A stretch of 64,000 nucleotides of DNA from Hofstenia miamia (Eukaryota; Xenacoelomorpha; Acoela): contig SCFE01000088.1 in the NCBI GenBank assembly GCA_004352715.1, positions 115,686-179,685 on the forward strand, written 5' to 3'. Of this stretch, positions 49,560 to 62,889 are shown in pieces. A program made the position numbers and the translations under genes. Numbering within the stretch: position 1 is the first letter of the stretch; each line of letters begins with the position of its first letter. The notes below the pieces were generated by a model. It was not told where the DNA came from and ran no database searches. It saw only the letters and a list, made by a program, of their open reading frames with translations.

Positions 49560-50489
49560 AGCAAGGCGGTGCGGTGTCATAAAGTGGTAGTGATCGAGGC
49601 GCGAAACTTTCAAAAGAGGTGTTATTAGTTGGCGGGGCTTTGAACTGCATCTTGTAAATAGAGGAAGGCTCGAAAAAGGATTTAATGGCAGTGACAAATT
49701 TTCTAATCCCATACTGTGAAAGGTGAATACCGTCTGTTGAAAAAAGGCGACTGCTTACCACTTTGGGACCTAAACAAAACTTTGTGAATAGCTTAAAAAT
49801 AGAGTATTTTAACTTTTCAGATAAGTTAAAAATAATCTTGTTGACTTTTACTACTTTATTGTTGCCTTGAAGCAGTCTGTTGCAGAAAGGTGGGATTTCA
49901 CTTAGAAAAATCTTAGTTGGACCAAAAATATGGTTGATTGCTTTAATAAGATTAGAAAACTTAGCTGCGCGTAATTAGTTGGGTCGTTGAGGATATCATT
50001 TCTACCAATTTGCACAAAGACTGTCTTAATATGTGTTTTTGGATAAAGTTCCAATGTCTGCTGTAGCTCGGATATGGTGGCACCGAGGTACGAGTGTACA
50101 GTTACCCTTTTGTTTTTTATTATGTTGCTTGAGCGTAAAAGCCTAAACGTGGAGCTACCTAGAATTAAGTAATTAGTACCTTGTTTGATTTTACGTGGTT
50201 TTCTTGGAGGGCGAGAAATAGGATTTTTGTACGATTCTGATGATTTCATCAAGATGTTATTATTTTCTTTGGGAGCTTCTTTCTGTGCGCATGTGTTAAG
50301 GGTAGAGGATGGAGGCGTGTGATCCCTTAGAAACGAGTACAGCGCGAATAACTCGTTTCGACGGAGAGCCAGGAGTGGCGCTATAAGTTTGCAGTGCTGA
50401 TCATCTTTGTTGGCGGTTGAGTCTGTGACGACTTTAAGTGTGGAGCGGAGAGCACAATCAACTGTCTTGAGAGAAGACATCGCGGCCAA
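49560..50489 (-). pseudogene. LINE ORF1 with SGNH-esterase-like domain
   Basis: From MAAMSSLKTVDCALRSTLKV at 50489 to SLPLYDTAPPC near 49560, broken by a frameshift around 49910. NYLILGSSTFRLLRS corresponds to block I (G-D-S) of SGNH hydrolases with D changed to S. VFVQIGRNDILND is block III (GxND). DGIHLSQYGIRKFV, in the second frame, is block V (DxxH). Such esterase domains are known in ORF1 of some CR1-clade LINEs. The altered block I may mean loss of catalysis. Confidence 0.7.
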
Positions 50490-50559
50490 CTAGGGAATTA
50501 AAAAAAATCTTTTTACTTTTAATATTATATAGAAATTTCTCATTGATCTTTTATAAACT

Positions 50560-53500
50560 TGAGCAATATGAAAGCTTATTTATGGTAAATCCAAGATATT
50601 TCATTGTTGTTACTGAGGAATAGCAATCAATTTTAGATATATTATCAACAAATTTTCTCTTCAATGGTATAATCATTTATAGCGACTTTCTATAATTAAT
50701 TTCAAATTTGTTTTCTTCATACCAAGATTTGATCTTATCATTAATTAAATGTGCTAAGTCTACATTTTCAAGAGTTGGAAGACAAATCAGTGTATCATCA
50801 GCATACTTAAGAATAGACCATTTGTAATATTTCAAGAGTCACAATTTAAAGAATCAATACATATATTGAACAGAAATGGGCCACAAACGGATCCTTGAGG
50901 AACACCTTTGTTGATCTTTTCCATATCCGAAAGTCTGTTATTATATTTAACAATTTGTCTATTCCCAAAAAAACTATCAAGCCAATTAATGATGTACGGA
51001 TTTAAATGTGTTATATTGTTTAATTTTTCAAATAAAATGTAGTGATTTACATTATCAAAGGCTTTCTTGATATCAAGGCTGATTAATCTTACATAAACAT
51101 AATTTTCATTTTGTATGACAGAATTCTATTTTGCAGTTCAATAACAGCATTTGTTGTTGTTCCATTTGTTCGGAATCCATGCTGATTTATATTTAAATGA
51201 TTATTGTAGATATCTTTGATGTGAAAATTAAATACAAGTTTTTCAAAAGTTCTTGACAATATTGAAGGGATGCTAATTGGTCTTAAATTATGTAGTGTTG
51301 TCTGTTGTGATTTTTGAATTGGTATTATTATAGTAGTTTTCCATATTTTCGGGAATTTTGCAGTTCTTAGCGATTCCGTAAATATATAATGAACTATTGG
51401 TGTAATTATATACGAAGATTTTTTAATAAACCAGTATGTATTCCGTCGTATCCTGTTGATTGTTTTGACACTTTTCTAGGTTGTTTGTAATTCAAATCAT
51501 TTGATATATTAGAAAACATTTTGTTGATTTCATTTGCATCAAATTCTTTATTCATCTTTGATAGTGTATTGAGTCACATAAGTTGATTTACAGAAGCCCA
51601 CCATTTTTTTGGATTTTTCCTTGAAATACGTCTATTAATTTCGTTATTAATTCTTTCAAATAAAGAATTTTCTTTGTGGTAATGGAGGATAAGCATTAAT
51701 TTTTAGTTTTTTTTCAAAAAATTTTTTTTTTCAAGAGTCATAACAATTAAATCCTTGTTTGTCATTTTAACATTAATGATTGGACATGCTCTGTCAATGC
51801 AACTCTTGATTGTCTTACAAAATAATGCAGTCCCTTCATAAATATCGTATCGTATGATTTCTTCAAATTCTTCAAAATTTATATCATTCATTAAACAATT
51901 TAGTTTTTCAATATTTTTTCCATTAATAATTTGAAATGGAATTGTCACTTTTTCTATACCTGTTATAAGTGAAGGTTCTGCTATTAATCCAAGATGATCT
52001 GTAGAAACCCCTGCTTGAAATCTATAACAATTTTTATATAAATTAGGATGAGAGGTTATAACGTTATCTAGGTTTCTGAATTTTCTTGTATTTTTATGAT
52101 TGAGTTTTGTCATACATATAGAACTTGACAGCTCATCAACATTGAGATCATTAAAGTCACCACCAATAATAAAAAAATAATGCCTGGTTACTTAAAATTA
52201 AATTTTCTATGCAATCAGAGAGACAATCTCGCACTTCATTTTTCTTAGCAACCGTTAAATTTGGTGGATTATACAATTCGGCAATATACATCAACTTTAC
52301 ATTAAACAGTATTTTGATCCACAATAATTCTATATTAATTGCTTCAGTAAATATTACGAGATTACTTTCAATATTGCTTTTAACATAAATACATCACCAC
52401 CACCTCTGTGCCTCTTATCCGAAATTTCCCGATCTTTTCTAAAACAAAAATATCCAGCCAGTAGAGGATAACTTTCAGATATTTCACAGTCAAACCAAGT
52501 TTCATTAACTATACAGACATCTATTTCATATGTGAGAATATCAATTAATAAGGAATTTCAATCTTTTATGTTTCTTAGAGATCTACAATTAATTAATAAA
52601 ATTCTTGGAGCTTCTAGTTTTAAGGAAGGCGAATAATTATAAATATTGTTATTTTGATATGCCTCACTTGGTATGAATGGAGTTGCATAATTGTTTAAAT
52701 TAGACTTAATTAGGTAAGAATCGTGAAAATTTACGTTTTCTATTTGTGTTAGTCAATCATCAGTTTCTATTCCCTGCATTATTACCTTAATATTAGACAA
52801 ATAAATAGAACAATCTTTCGAAAAAGTAGAATGATTACATTTCTCAGAGTATGAAGTGCTGTAATTTACACATTTATATTTACAAGGATTGTTCTTATTT
52901 GGACAATTTGTAAATATGTGATTTTCTGCACAGAACATGCACACATGTGATTTTCTTAGGGTATGTGTATTTCTTGAGTGTCCATACATTCCACAGTTAG
53001 AACACATACGTGTATAAAAATGTTCACTGACCTTGCACATCTGAAGACCAATATGTATGCTGTTGTCAAGCAAGAATTTCCGTACTTTTGGGGATAGTTT
53101 GACGAAGATAATTGAGGTTTTGTTATATCAGTTAATCTTAGTAAATAATATTTCAAACATTGAATCATTTAAACCACACAAATCTTGGGTTTTCAACTAA
53201 TATTTGTTCCTTGACTTCAGATGTACTTAAGTTTTCTAAAAAATAACTCGGTACATTTAAAATTCTTAGCTTAGGTGCAATCTTTATGTATTCTACAAAA
53301 TTATAAGACATATTTTTCCCGATATTATTTTTAATAACCTCAACATCAGCTTTAGATTCACAAGCAAAAACAAGTTCATTATTCTTATTTGGGAAAATCT
53401 TTCTAATTTTAGGAAAATCCTTAGCATCTTGAATTTCTTTAAGAATATCTTGAGTAACATTTGAAATATAAGTACTTGTTCTTTTTTCGCTAAATTTTTG

Positions 53501-53760
53501 CTTGTACATTTAATATATTTAAAGCTGCTTGTTTGGTTTAACTTATTTCTTTTTAAAATATTGGAGTAACTTTCTTCATTATGACTGACAGTATTTCCCA
53601 ATATCAATAAACTTATAAGTTCAGACAAAATAGACTCTTGGCTCAATAAAAGTGCATCATCTATAGTCTTGCCTCTTGAACAATTTACTAAGTTCCTTAA
53701 TTCATTAAATTTGTTAACAATTTCATTATTATAGGCATATCGTGTAGAATTTTAAATTAT
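50560..53760 (-). mobile_element. Jockey/I-like LINE with zinc-knuckle gag (family D), decayed
   Basis: Gag-like ORF1 at 53646-52740 with three Cys/His knuckles. The endonuclease end is at 52113-51703 (RFQAGVSTDHLGLI, with the SDH-like TDH box). RT: INKGVPQGSVCGPFLFNICI at about 50910-50860, with upstream DIKKAFDNVNHYILF and downstream LKYADDTLICLPTLEN-like blocks near 51060 and 50790. Frames are interrupted many times. 5' of it lies the next LINE. Confidence 0.8.
52740..53646 (-). pseudogene. gag-like ORF1 with CCHC zinc knuckles
   Basis: Three overlapping frames. Upstream, DAKDFPKIRKIFPNKNNELV and VENPRFVWFK resemble the RRM-like/gag matrix part of Jockey and I ORF1. The zinc region at 53030-52800 has CSNCGMYGHSRNTHT, CMFCAENHIFTNCPNK and CKYKCVNYSTSYSEKCNHS. 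Two frameshifts, near 53500 and 53165. Confidence 0.7.
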
Positions 53761-53845
53761 GTTTTAAAATATACACAATAAATACATTCGACTTACTTTC
53801 CCACTATTATTTAATTATTTGAAATGATTGAAATTTACAGCGATT

Positions 53846-56110
53846 AGATGATAGTCAAGTCTAGGGCAGCTGGCTTACCTGCAAACCAAACAGGAATGAA
53901 AACATCTCCAGGTTTAGACCGAGTCCCATTAATTAGATCTTTTGACAGGAGATAGGGAGGCAGATGCTGCAATTGAATATACAATATTGCGAAGACGATC
54001 ATGTCGACCAATTCTGTCACCCTTGCTGTTGCAAATAAGAGAATGGTCTCCATAAATATCCAATGTCCCATTCTGAAAAGAGGGGCATTTTCTAGATGCT
54101 GAATAGAGCGTTAGACCTAAATGGTAACGAGCTACTGCCTGATATTCGGAGGGAAAAAGATTGATGCCGAATGCTTTCAGAGGAATAGCAGTTAACCACG
54201 TCCCAGAACCCTCGACAGCAAGAGAGCGCAATTTAGCTTAGTCACGAACTCCAATTGCTTGACTGAAGAATTCATCATAATGAACTTTGTCAATATTGTA
54301 TTAAAAAGCTTTCTGTGTGCAGTCCTGGGGTAATTCTTCTGACCCAGTTATGGAAAAAAAGAGATAATTAATGAAATCCACAGAATTGCTAATGTCTGCA
54401 TTGGTGAGCTGCTCTACCAAATCTTGAGCTTTAAAGACAGAACCCAAATAAGCAAAAAGATGTTGGTCACTGGCATGATGTATACCAAAACCTCCCATTT
54501 TGAAAGATGCTTGATTCCATGCAATTTGAGGAAGTGGTGACCCAATGATGCAGAAGTAGCATCCCGTAAAGATTCATCAAATTCCCTTAAAATAGCCTCA
54601 CTATTAGCAGATGGAGGAATAAATCTCAGAGGTAAGCTTTGGAGTACTGAAGCAAACTTTAAGATTACCTATAGCAAGTTGAGGATCTCCGAGCTCACTG
54701 AGTCTTTCTAGACATGCCTGAACTTTCTAAGACCGTGTCCTAAGAAGCAGTTGCATATACTGGAACACCAAGTAGCCCGAAACCACCAATACGTGCCCTG
54801 GGAATATATGAGTCTATGCTACTAAATTCTGTGGGAGTCCACAATTTACACTTCCTCAAGTGTACTTGAAGGCCCAAAGAAGAACCCCATTCTTGAATGA
54901 TTGTAAAGCATCTAAATAAAGAATATTCGCTACCACAACATAGTCCATCATTCAGGTACCAACTATTGAGTTCAAGCTCAGGAAGTTCTAAGCTGATGCG
55001 CTCTATAAGCGGATGGAGGGTAATTGCAAAAAGCAATGGACCAAGAGGATCGCCTTGTTGCACTCCGGCTTCACTACTAATTATTTTCCCATCATATAGC
55101 GGGTTACTGTGACGCGCATACGACTACTATACAAATGGATAGAGCCCAGGTAAATTCTCTTTGACTGCTTCAAGGATAGAACTTTCAGAGTGTTGAAAGC
55201 ATTCATAAAATCAATCGAAAGTATGACCTTAGTTCCAAAAAATTTAACACTTCTCCATTGAAGTTCTGGCAGCATGAATCATTGCCTTTTTGTAGCAACT
55301 CCTAATTGGTGGGGATTCAAAATTATTTGGGCCTCAGCATTGGCAGCATGAACCAAGCATTTTGCAACAAGTCGACGCAACACTTCACCAAGTCAATTGG
55401 TCTAATTCCACCTTTAGGCTTATTAACAGCAAAAAGGTTTGCAGCACAAAACCAAGAACGGACTTCAACTGGCAGATTCTCTGAAGCCAATAGATTAACT
55501 AATCTACAAATCTGCAAAGCGAATTCAAAGTATTTTCCCCCACACGGGTATTTGGACACTTAATGGCATTGAGTAAGTGTTCAGGAAATAATCGACTAGG
55601 ACCAGATGCTGTACCTTTAGGAAAACTCTTAAACGCTTCGCATCTGCCATCTTTATATGTTCTCTAATACTGGTGTATTTATTATTATCAATGACTCCAA
55701 ATCTTACTTCGTTTCTCTGCAGTTGATCAATTTTATTCTCACTTTGCTTGTTAATACCTCCCCAAATAGAGCATCCACTAGTTCCTCTTTATGAAAACCC
55801 AGATGCTTTAGTCTTAGTAAAAGGAAAAGTGTGGATGTTGAAGAGGCTATGGTTTTACTAGTAGTGTATTAAAGTTCATCTTAGTATCAAATTTAATACC
55901 TAAAACCCCGAGAGATGATGTCCGCTTGACCTCTTTGATTTCTGGGATATCTCTAGCATTATGACGAGTATAGATACTTTCTTTAGATTTTTCTACATTG
56001 AGCTTCAAATTTTTCTTTTAAATAGTTCTTCTAAGTTGCCAATAATCTTAGCTGCTCTATCATTTTTATCGAAAAAGCCACCAACAACTTCAGAGTTGTC
56101 AACAGGAAAG
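53846..56110 (-). mobile_element. LINE with restriction-enzyme-like endonuclease (family E), decayed
   Basis: Early RT part ASAKRLRVFPKGTASGPSRL is spread over frames at about 55640-55590. Then GGIRPIDLVKCC at about 55420, a VQQGDPLGPLLFAITLHPLI block at 55066-55000, WYLNDGL at about 54960 where the catalytic box is YxDDG, and MGGFGIHHASDQHLFAY at 54498. C-terminal knuckle CPSFQNGTLDIYGDHSLIC at about 54090-54030, then a restriction-enzyme-like endonuclease start RSKPGDVFIPVWF and ALDLTI ending at 53847. Similar open frames are known to me from algae, sponges and corals. A fragment recurs at 60640-60760. Confidence 0.75.
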
Positions 56111-56589
56111 AAAGTTGATTTTACATTATTGTAACTAGCGTCAACGTCATTAACTGCAATACCAATTTCTCCAAAACTTTATAATTAAGCAATCTCGCTT
56201 TTAAATTCATTTCACTTACGCAAGTCTGAAAATTTTACACAATAAAAAACTGAAAATTTTTGATTACAGAATATCGTGATTCTTTGAATGAATGAAGGAA
56301 ACCAATGGAGTAAATGGAACAAATCGCCAATTTTAAAATTTCTAAAATATTATGTAATTGCAAAAAATTAATTTTGATTTTGGTGAATAATATGTTATTC
56401 ACTAACTAAGCCACTCAAGAAACTACAATCTTGTTATTCAAACTTGTTCTGTGAAAATTTCAATATGGTTGCAGAAAGAGAGTGCGAAATGTATTGCAGA
56501 GCCTTAAATTCATCTCTAATGAATGCAATGCTTTTGTAATTCGTCAACGTTATTCTAAATTCAATTATTTAAGTTATTACTATAAAATC

Positions 56590-59240
56590 AGCATTAGGGG
56601 AAGAAGAAAAGAAGAAAAATCTATATTCCGAAATTGTTTTAACAATAAATAGAAATACTAGTGACAATTCTGAATGCGTTAAGAAAGTAATACAAAATTA
56701 AACAAAAGGCAAAACAAATATTTACAAATAAAAATAGTATCTAACTTGGGATATGGCGATTGCTAGTTTCTATTAATAGAGGAATCAGGATTATAAAATT
56801 TATAACCTCGCCATTTCAGTTTTTTTATATTATACTTGCAAAAATATTTTGTCATATCAATTTTTCTATATCCATTATTCTTATTAAAGCTACATTGATA
56901 GCCCAATTTAGTTGCACTTAGAATTTTCTGAGAAATTTTTGGTTTATATCTGTGTAGAGTATGTTGGCATAGTTGAACTGACTTAATATTAGAGCATATA
57001 TTAATTGGATTTTTGCTTTAGTTGGAAGTTTTTGAAAAATAAAGTTAATTGCTTTAATCGATATGGCCATTTCTCTAATAACAGGATTTAGTTGCTCTTT
57101 AAAATTTAGATTTATATCAAAAATAATTCCGAAGTATTTAAAAAAATTTAAATTTGGTGATTCTTAAATATTCTATTTTGTAATTTTAACCTTGTAAAAT
57201 TGTTTTTAAATTGTAAAACATGGATACGGAATTTACAGTTTACATGCTTTATTTGAATGCTGTTGAAATTAAGTTTGTATTTTGAAGTATCAGTAGGTTT
57301 AGTTTTAGATTTAACAATACAGAATTGGTGTTTTTAGTGGATTTACTCTTAGTTTTATAGAAGCAAAATATTTAGCAAGAGAAACTCAGTTTGTTTCGAG
57401 AGTTTGCACCGCTCTTTCGGGAAATTTATTAGACTGAAATAATATTGTGTCATCTGCATATTGTATGACGTCAAATGTTACTTCTTCGGACAAATCATTT
57501 ATGTAAATATTAAATAATAAGGCACCCAAAATTGTACCCTGCCTGAACCCCATTTTTAGTGCATACCCAATCTGAAAAAGATTCATTAATTTTAACTCTT
57601 TGCATGCGATTGCAAAGACCTATGCAGTCATTAGAAAAACCTAGAAATTTAACATTTTGTAGTAAGATACTGCGGTCTATGGAATCGAACGCTTTCGCGA
57701 GGTCTAAGTAAGCAATTGTTGAGTATTCATTATCATTTATTATTGTTCACCATTTTTCTGTAGCTTGTACTAAACCGTCGTTAATTTGATTAAAAAAATT
57801 CGTTCGAATATTTTGCTGATGTGAGAGGTGTTTGAAATGGGTCTACAATTTACGCAATCTTCGTCGATCATTTCTTTTAAATAGTTTAATATTTGCCAAT
57901 TTTAATTCATCTGGAAAAAAGTAGTGTCTTATACATGTATTTAAAATGTAGCATATTGGTTCAGCTATTGAGTCACCTGAGAGTTTTAGGAACCACGTTG
58001 GTATTAAAGAGGGTCCACTGGATTTATATTTTAAACATTGTATCGACTTTGTGATTCCATATTTTGTTGCAAAACGAAAAGAGAAAGAAGAGGTTGGAGT
58101 TCTTTTGAGTTTATTAAGGCAAAAAGGTACATTCATACCGTTGTAGATTCCTAAATGTAGAAAAACTTCATTGAAAGCATTGCAGATTTCCTTCTTATTT
58201 GTAATAGATTTATCTTTATAGTATATTTTTCTATTTTTTTGGTTCTCATTTTTTTCTGTTTAGTAAATTTTTAACAAATTCCCACTTATTTTTTTGAGAA
58301 GAAAGACCTTGATACTGAAAGCGGGAATAATTATTACTTGCTTTCCTTATAGCAATATTACATAAATGTTGTGCAGTTTTATGAGCATTATGATTTTCCA
58401 ATGTTTGGGAATTTAAGTATTTTTTCCATTTCTGTTTCTTTATTTCGATTAAATCGATGCATTTAGAATCAATCAATGGCTTTGAAACATTATTTTGAGT
58501 TTTTTCTGAATATTCGGAAGAAAGAATATATTTTTCTTGGCAGCATATATCCAAATAGAAAAGTAAAGTTTTTGTTAAATGTGATTGCATTTCATTAGGT
58601 TTTAATGATGAATATATGGAATTACAGTTTTCGATTTTTAAATACTGTCGAAGTTTTTCGACATTTTCTTTTGATTTTTCTCGCATTTCTATCCAAGATT
58701 TAGTGGGCTTACAAACTTTTAGAATATTCGAATAAGTAGCTATAAGGCTGAGTATGGAAATTCAAAGCAAAATAATTATAAGACGAAAAATTTTCTCATA
58801 TCATGAAATAGTCAATAAAGGTTTTACTATTGGCAGAAATTCTAGAAGAAATTGTTTTATTAATTAGTAAAATATTGAAAGTATTGAGAATATTGCCAAG
58901 CTTACTTTTTTCGTCTCCCATTAGCATTATGTTCGTGTTATAACTCAGAGCAGTAAAAAATGCATCTTCCATTTGTAAGAAAAAAATTATTTATATAAGT
59001 TTTATTTGGACAATAAGAGATATTTAATAATTGAATATTTAAATTTTTGTCTGGATTTCGAATTTCGACCAAAGATTTTCATAAGTTGAATCTTTTGCTA
59101 CATCTGCTCTAAGTTTAGGTTTGAGTACTTTAGGTATTAAAAACATGACACCTCCTCCTTTTGTCTAATTAAAATGAAACGTTGGATTTCTGTCCTTTCT
59201 AAATATTTTAAATTTAGAATTATTCATTGACCAGGACGAA
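56590..59240 (-). mobile_element. CR1-like LINE (family A), second copy
   Basis: Decayed minus-strand LINE. Endonuclease relic 59240-58700; linker 58686-58246 (QKWKKYLNSQ, QYQGLSSQKNKWEFVKNLLN); RT 58136-57380 with SSGPSLIPTWFLKLS, then a broken AFDSIDR-type block near 57680, KMGFRQGTILGALLFNIYIN and DVIQYADDTILFQSN. The 3' noncoding end (56590-56830) matches the copy at 1390 and that at 62890. The longest member of this family here. Confidence 0.82.
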
Positions 59241-60639
59241 TTGTCATTACAATGATTAAATATTATAGACAAATTTACAAAATTTATTTAATGGAATGTA
59301 CATCATAAATTATAGCAATTTCACAATGAGAATCCAAAAATCTTGCCATTTATTATCACAAAACATAATGTAAACCCTCAGCTAACAATGTCATGTATAT
59401 CAACAAAAATGTGTGCAAACAAGTAAACATGTAACCAAAGTAAAATAAAACATGCAAACTAAATTGACCCTCTGTAAATATCACAAAGCTAGTAAATACA
59501 TGAATCAACACAAAATGACAATTTCCATGACATCACTACAACACCCCGTCAATATTCACAAGCTCGCAGGGATCAAAGGTCAGATTGCACTGTCCTACAA
59601 CTCCCCTTTACTACTGGTATATCTTGGGTAATACACATTTTACAATAATGATTACACAACATCTCATTCATGAAATAAAAGTAGAAATTTAGACTTAGCT
59701 TGAGAGATATATTGTATATAGTGTTTTATTGTATTGTATGCTTTGTATATTTTATGACACTGTTTAAATAAATTACTGGTTCTAAGAGTTAATATTTATT
59801 GAAATAAAAAATATCTTAATATTATCTAATATAAGGACTTGGTAGTGAAAAATACTGTAGAGATTGAAAACAATTTCATTGAAATTTGCAATGATGTCCC
59901 TTTTGCATGGAATAAAAAATTTTTGTTTATTTATGAAATCACTGTGATTTACTAGTTTCATCAACAATGGCAAATAGAGAATATAATAAAATTCTGTTTA
60001 TAGTAATTCTCAAAATGTGAAAAATATAACATATATACTTATTGATCTCTTTTCTGAACAACTGTGCACAATTTTTACTTTAGAGATAGCACTGTAAACA
60101 ATGATTACCCATAAACTATTAATATTGTATAAAACTATATTCTGCTTAACATAAATCATAACTTGTGTTTTTAATGTTATGGAGAGTTTCAGAGAAAAAA
60201 TCTGTTGTCTAGCAGGTGCAAAATTGTGAAAAAGGGAATGCTTGATTTCTGATATATTTTATTCTAATGGTAGCTATAGTAGCCTATGCAAATGACGTAT
60301 TTGTGTGTTGTCTATATTTGTCTAATAACTTTACTATTGATTTTTAAGCTATAGTATTTCCTTCATGCCATAGCTCTTTTGTATTTTTTGATATGTAAGT
60401 GTTCTGTATATAAAAATGTATTTTTCTCATCAATAAAATTAATTGATATTGCTGTTTTCAAACTTATTCTACAGGAACTTTAATATGATTAATTTTTTTA
60501 TTGAATTATAATTGCCATCTATTGCAAAAGATATAATAACTCAAAGGAATTCACAAAGTATGCAAGTGGCTGTGTTGGAATAAGCTCAACAAAGGAAATT
60601 CCATAAGTTACTTAAAATAGTGCTAAGGAATTCTACAAC
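59241..60639. other. no gene recognised
   Basis: AT-rich, with low-complexity stretches. No coding motif, tRNA or inverted repeat noticed. Confidence 0.45.
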
Positions 60640-60760
60640 ATCTCCAATTCATCTTTGCACAAACCCAGATACTTCAGTCCTAGTAGAAGGGAAAGTTTAG
60701 ATATCGCAGAAGCTATGGTTTTACTACACCTTTTCACTCTCAAATTCGCACAAGAGAGAT
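60640..60760 (-). mobile_element. fragment of family E LINE
   Basis: The stretch aaacccagatacttcagtcc...agaagctatggttttacta matches 55790-55870 of the restriction-enzyme-like LINE with few differences. Only about 100 bp remain. Confidence 0.7.
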
Positions 60761-61027
60761 TGAATTTCACACCGGAAAGATTGAATTTCACACAGTTGTT
60801 TTACTGAGTACAAATTTTTGAGTAATATAATAGTTTATTTTGAACATAGAAGAAATTCACAGTTATATGTCAAAAACTATGGTTTTTCTGACGTGTTAGC
60901 GGAAGTTTAAATAGTCTTGGAACACGAGTGCATGCCCATTTTCATTGTAATTTAAACAAATTAAAACCCATTGTCTTCGTTGTTTTACATTTAATTTCAT
61001 TATTCAGTGCATCTAACAACATGTCAG

Positions 61028-61652
61028 AGATGCAAGAGGGCCAGGTAGACAAATGCAGTTTGTCAAAAGTTGATACCCATGAGGCAAACATTTCTAAAGT
61101 GGAGCTTTACAATGTAATACGTTGTTTAATATGGGACAGAGTTGAACACGGGATAGTGGAACAGGATAGAGTCTGTAACCAAAACGTTAGGCTGAATCTC
61201 AGCCTGGTCCACGAAAATTTATACCCCTTTAAACGAATGCCGATTCCGTCAATTTTATGATTATCGACAATAAATTTCTTTGATTTTTCGGATTACTAGG
61301 CCAAAGTTAGGTATGTTGGTGATTTATTTTAAAATTTCAAACTAAAATTGAAAAAAAATCAATAGAGTTTTGTAGGGTAAATGATACTAATGAAAAATTT
61401 CATAATGAAAATTCAATTTTTCAACAAATTGCAATTTCAAATTTTGCTCGTCAGGTAGGGCTTCACACTACCTTTTTGGCTTATGTCTATCTCTGCAGTA
61501 GACTTTGTCATCCCACAATATCCCAAGGCCAACTCTGTCTTATATTACCCGATGTATTATATTCTAGTGGTCCCCTTTAGAAATATTCGCCTTAAGAATT
61601 CTTGCTTCATGGGTATCAACTTTCGACCTGGCCCTCTTTCATTTCTAGCATG
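61028..61652. repeat. inverted repeat, arms about 150 bp
   Basis: The block around 61031-61177 (agggccaggt, aaagttgatacccatga, acatttctaaag, gacagagttg) recurs inverted at about 61491-61652 with roughly 75% identity and one 14-base insertion. The spacer of about 310 bp has nothing recognisable. The 110-residue plus frame over the left arm has no known motif and is more likely repeat sequence than a gene. Confidence 0.65.
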
Positions 61653-61949
61653 GTGTTGAATCCACTGAATAATAAAAATAAACAAAGAAAACGAAAGTAA
61701 TAGGTTCAAATTAGTTTGCATTAAGTCTAGCAATAGTTTACTTTGCAGTTTGTAATATGAAATATAAGTTATATGCAAGGAACATATTTACAAATATAAA
61801 CATATTTACAAAACTACAAACTACACTATGTACAATAAAAAAAATTAAAAAGAACACATATTAAATTATTAATAAATCAACACCTTAAAATATTGTTTAA
61901 AAAAGAAATGCTACGATAAGCTGTTTTGCCATGTATTTAGACGCTTACT

Positions 61950-62570
61950 ACTACATAGCATTTTTTGATATGAAAATAGATTTTGTTCTAACTTCTTTTT
62001 AAATATGTTTATTGCTTTGGCAGTTCTAATTTCACCAGGTAGTGAATTTCAGCTGTTGCATGTGACTACTGAGAAGGATTTACTCCATGGCAAGCACTTA
62101 ATTTTGCTGTTATTTATGTATTTATTTGCACGCTTATTTATTATGTAAAAGGTATTCAGAAAATCGAGCGAGTTGGTTAACTTGTAATTGTGTTTGTACA
62201 AGGTGACAAGACTGGCAAACTGAATGTAGTATTTTGGCGCCAGGATTTGTGTTTCTTGCAATTTCTCTCCAATCATCTGTTTACTAATATTAAATAATGT
62301 TGTCACTGACCAGTTAAATACCTTGTTCAACCTTTCATGCTCAGCTGTACACAACCCGTTCAGAAGTGTGCATGCATATACAAAATTGCTCATAATTAAA
62401 GCATTCAACAGCTCTTTATTGCTTGTTATGTGCCTTATCTGCCGTAAGTAGCGGATCCTCATCGCCATTTTCCTAATTTTGTTGGAAACAAATCTCGTTA
62501 GTGTCAGTTGCTGGTCGATCTCTGCACCGAGATATTTTAAGATGTCAACCTGATGTATGCTCTATCCTGA
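61950..62570 (-). mobile_element. LINE 3' coding fragment (post-RT C-terminus)
   Basis: ILKYLGAEIDQQLTLTRFVS at about 62560-62490 is the RT motif E region. The 139-codon frame 62468-62049 follows with LLNALIMSNFVYACTLLNGL, ending at WSKSFSVVTCNS, and after a stop come NSLPGEIRTAKAINIFKKKL to about 61960. The order is the standard C-terminus of CR1/Jockey-type RTs. Truncated at the 5' side. Confidence 0.75.
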
Positions 62571-62889
62571 TTCTACACTTAATGAAACATCTTTACAAAT
62601 CGAAATTTTAAAATATCAATAGAAGTCATTACCAACAAGAACAAAAGATCAAATAATAATCAAATTAATTATGATTGCATACTGAGAAAACATTAGTACT
62701 AAAAATATCAATAATTACAGGAAATATTGGAATTGCATATACCAATGAGAAATTAAGAACTAAATTTAATTTAAGATCAACAACCGAAGAAACCAATAAA
62801 TCTAATATAATTTACCAAATAATATAATTGAAGGTATTCTTATAAAATCCATACAAGTGTGATTAAACACCAAAGACTACATTTATTAA

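Larger units (their letters stand above)
46380..50490 (-). mobile_element. CR1-like LINE with ORF1 and ORF2 (family B), decayed
   Basis: Order on the minus strand: ORF1 (50489-49560), APE endonuclease (48700-48010) and RT (47730-46700). Endonuclease: SGGILFLIPKSF, then YLMLLGDWNLNYFN (GDxN) and ITALHLMSF where the SDH box should be. RT: NDPCHAKNYRPISITSAKSK, ACLDLSKAFDSIDHSIL (catalytic), NNGVPQGTILGPLLF at about 47200, YADDSCIFNDN at about 47110, and NFKYLGVIF. Frameshifts separate the pieces. The RT start is present twice because of the duplication ending at 49147. Confidence 0.85.

Noticed and set aside
60928-61260. 110-codon open frame as a host gene
   Set aside because: It lies over one arm of an inverted repeat and has no recognised motif or splice context.
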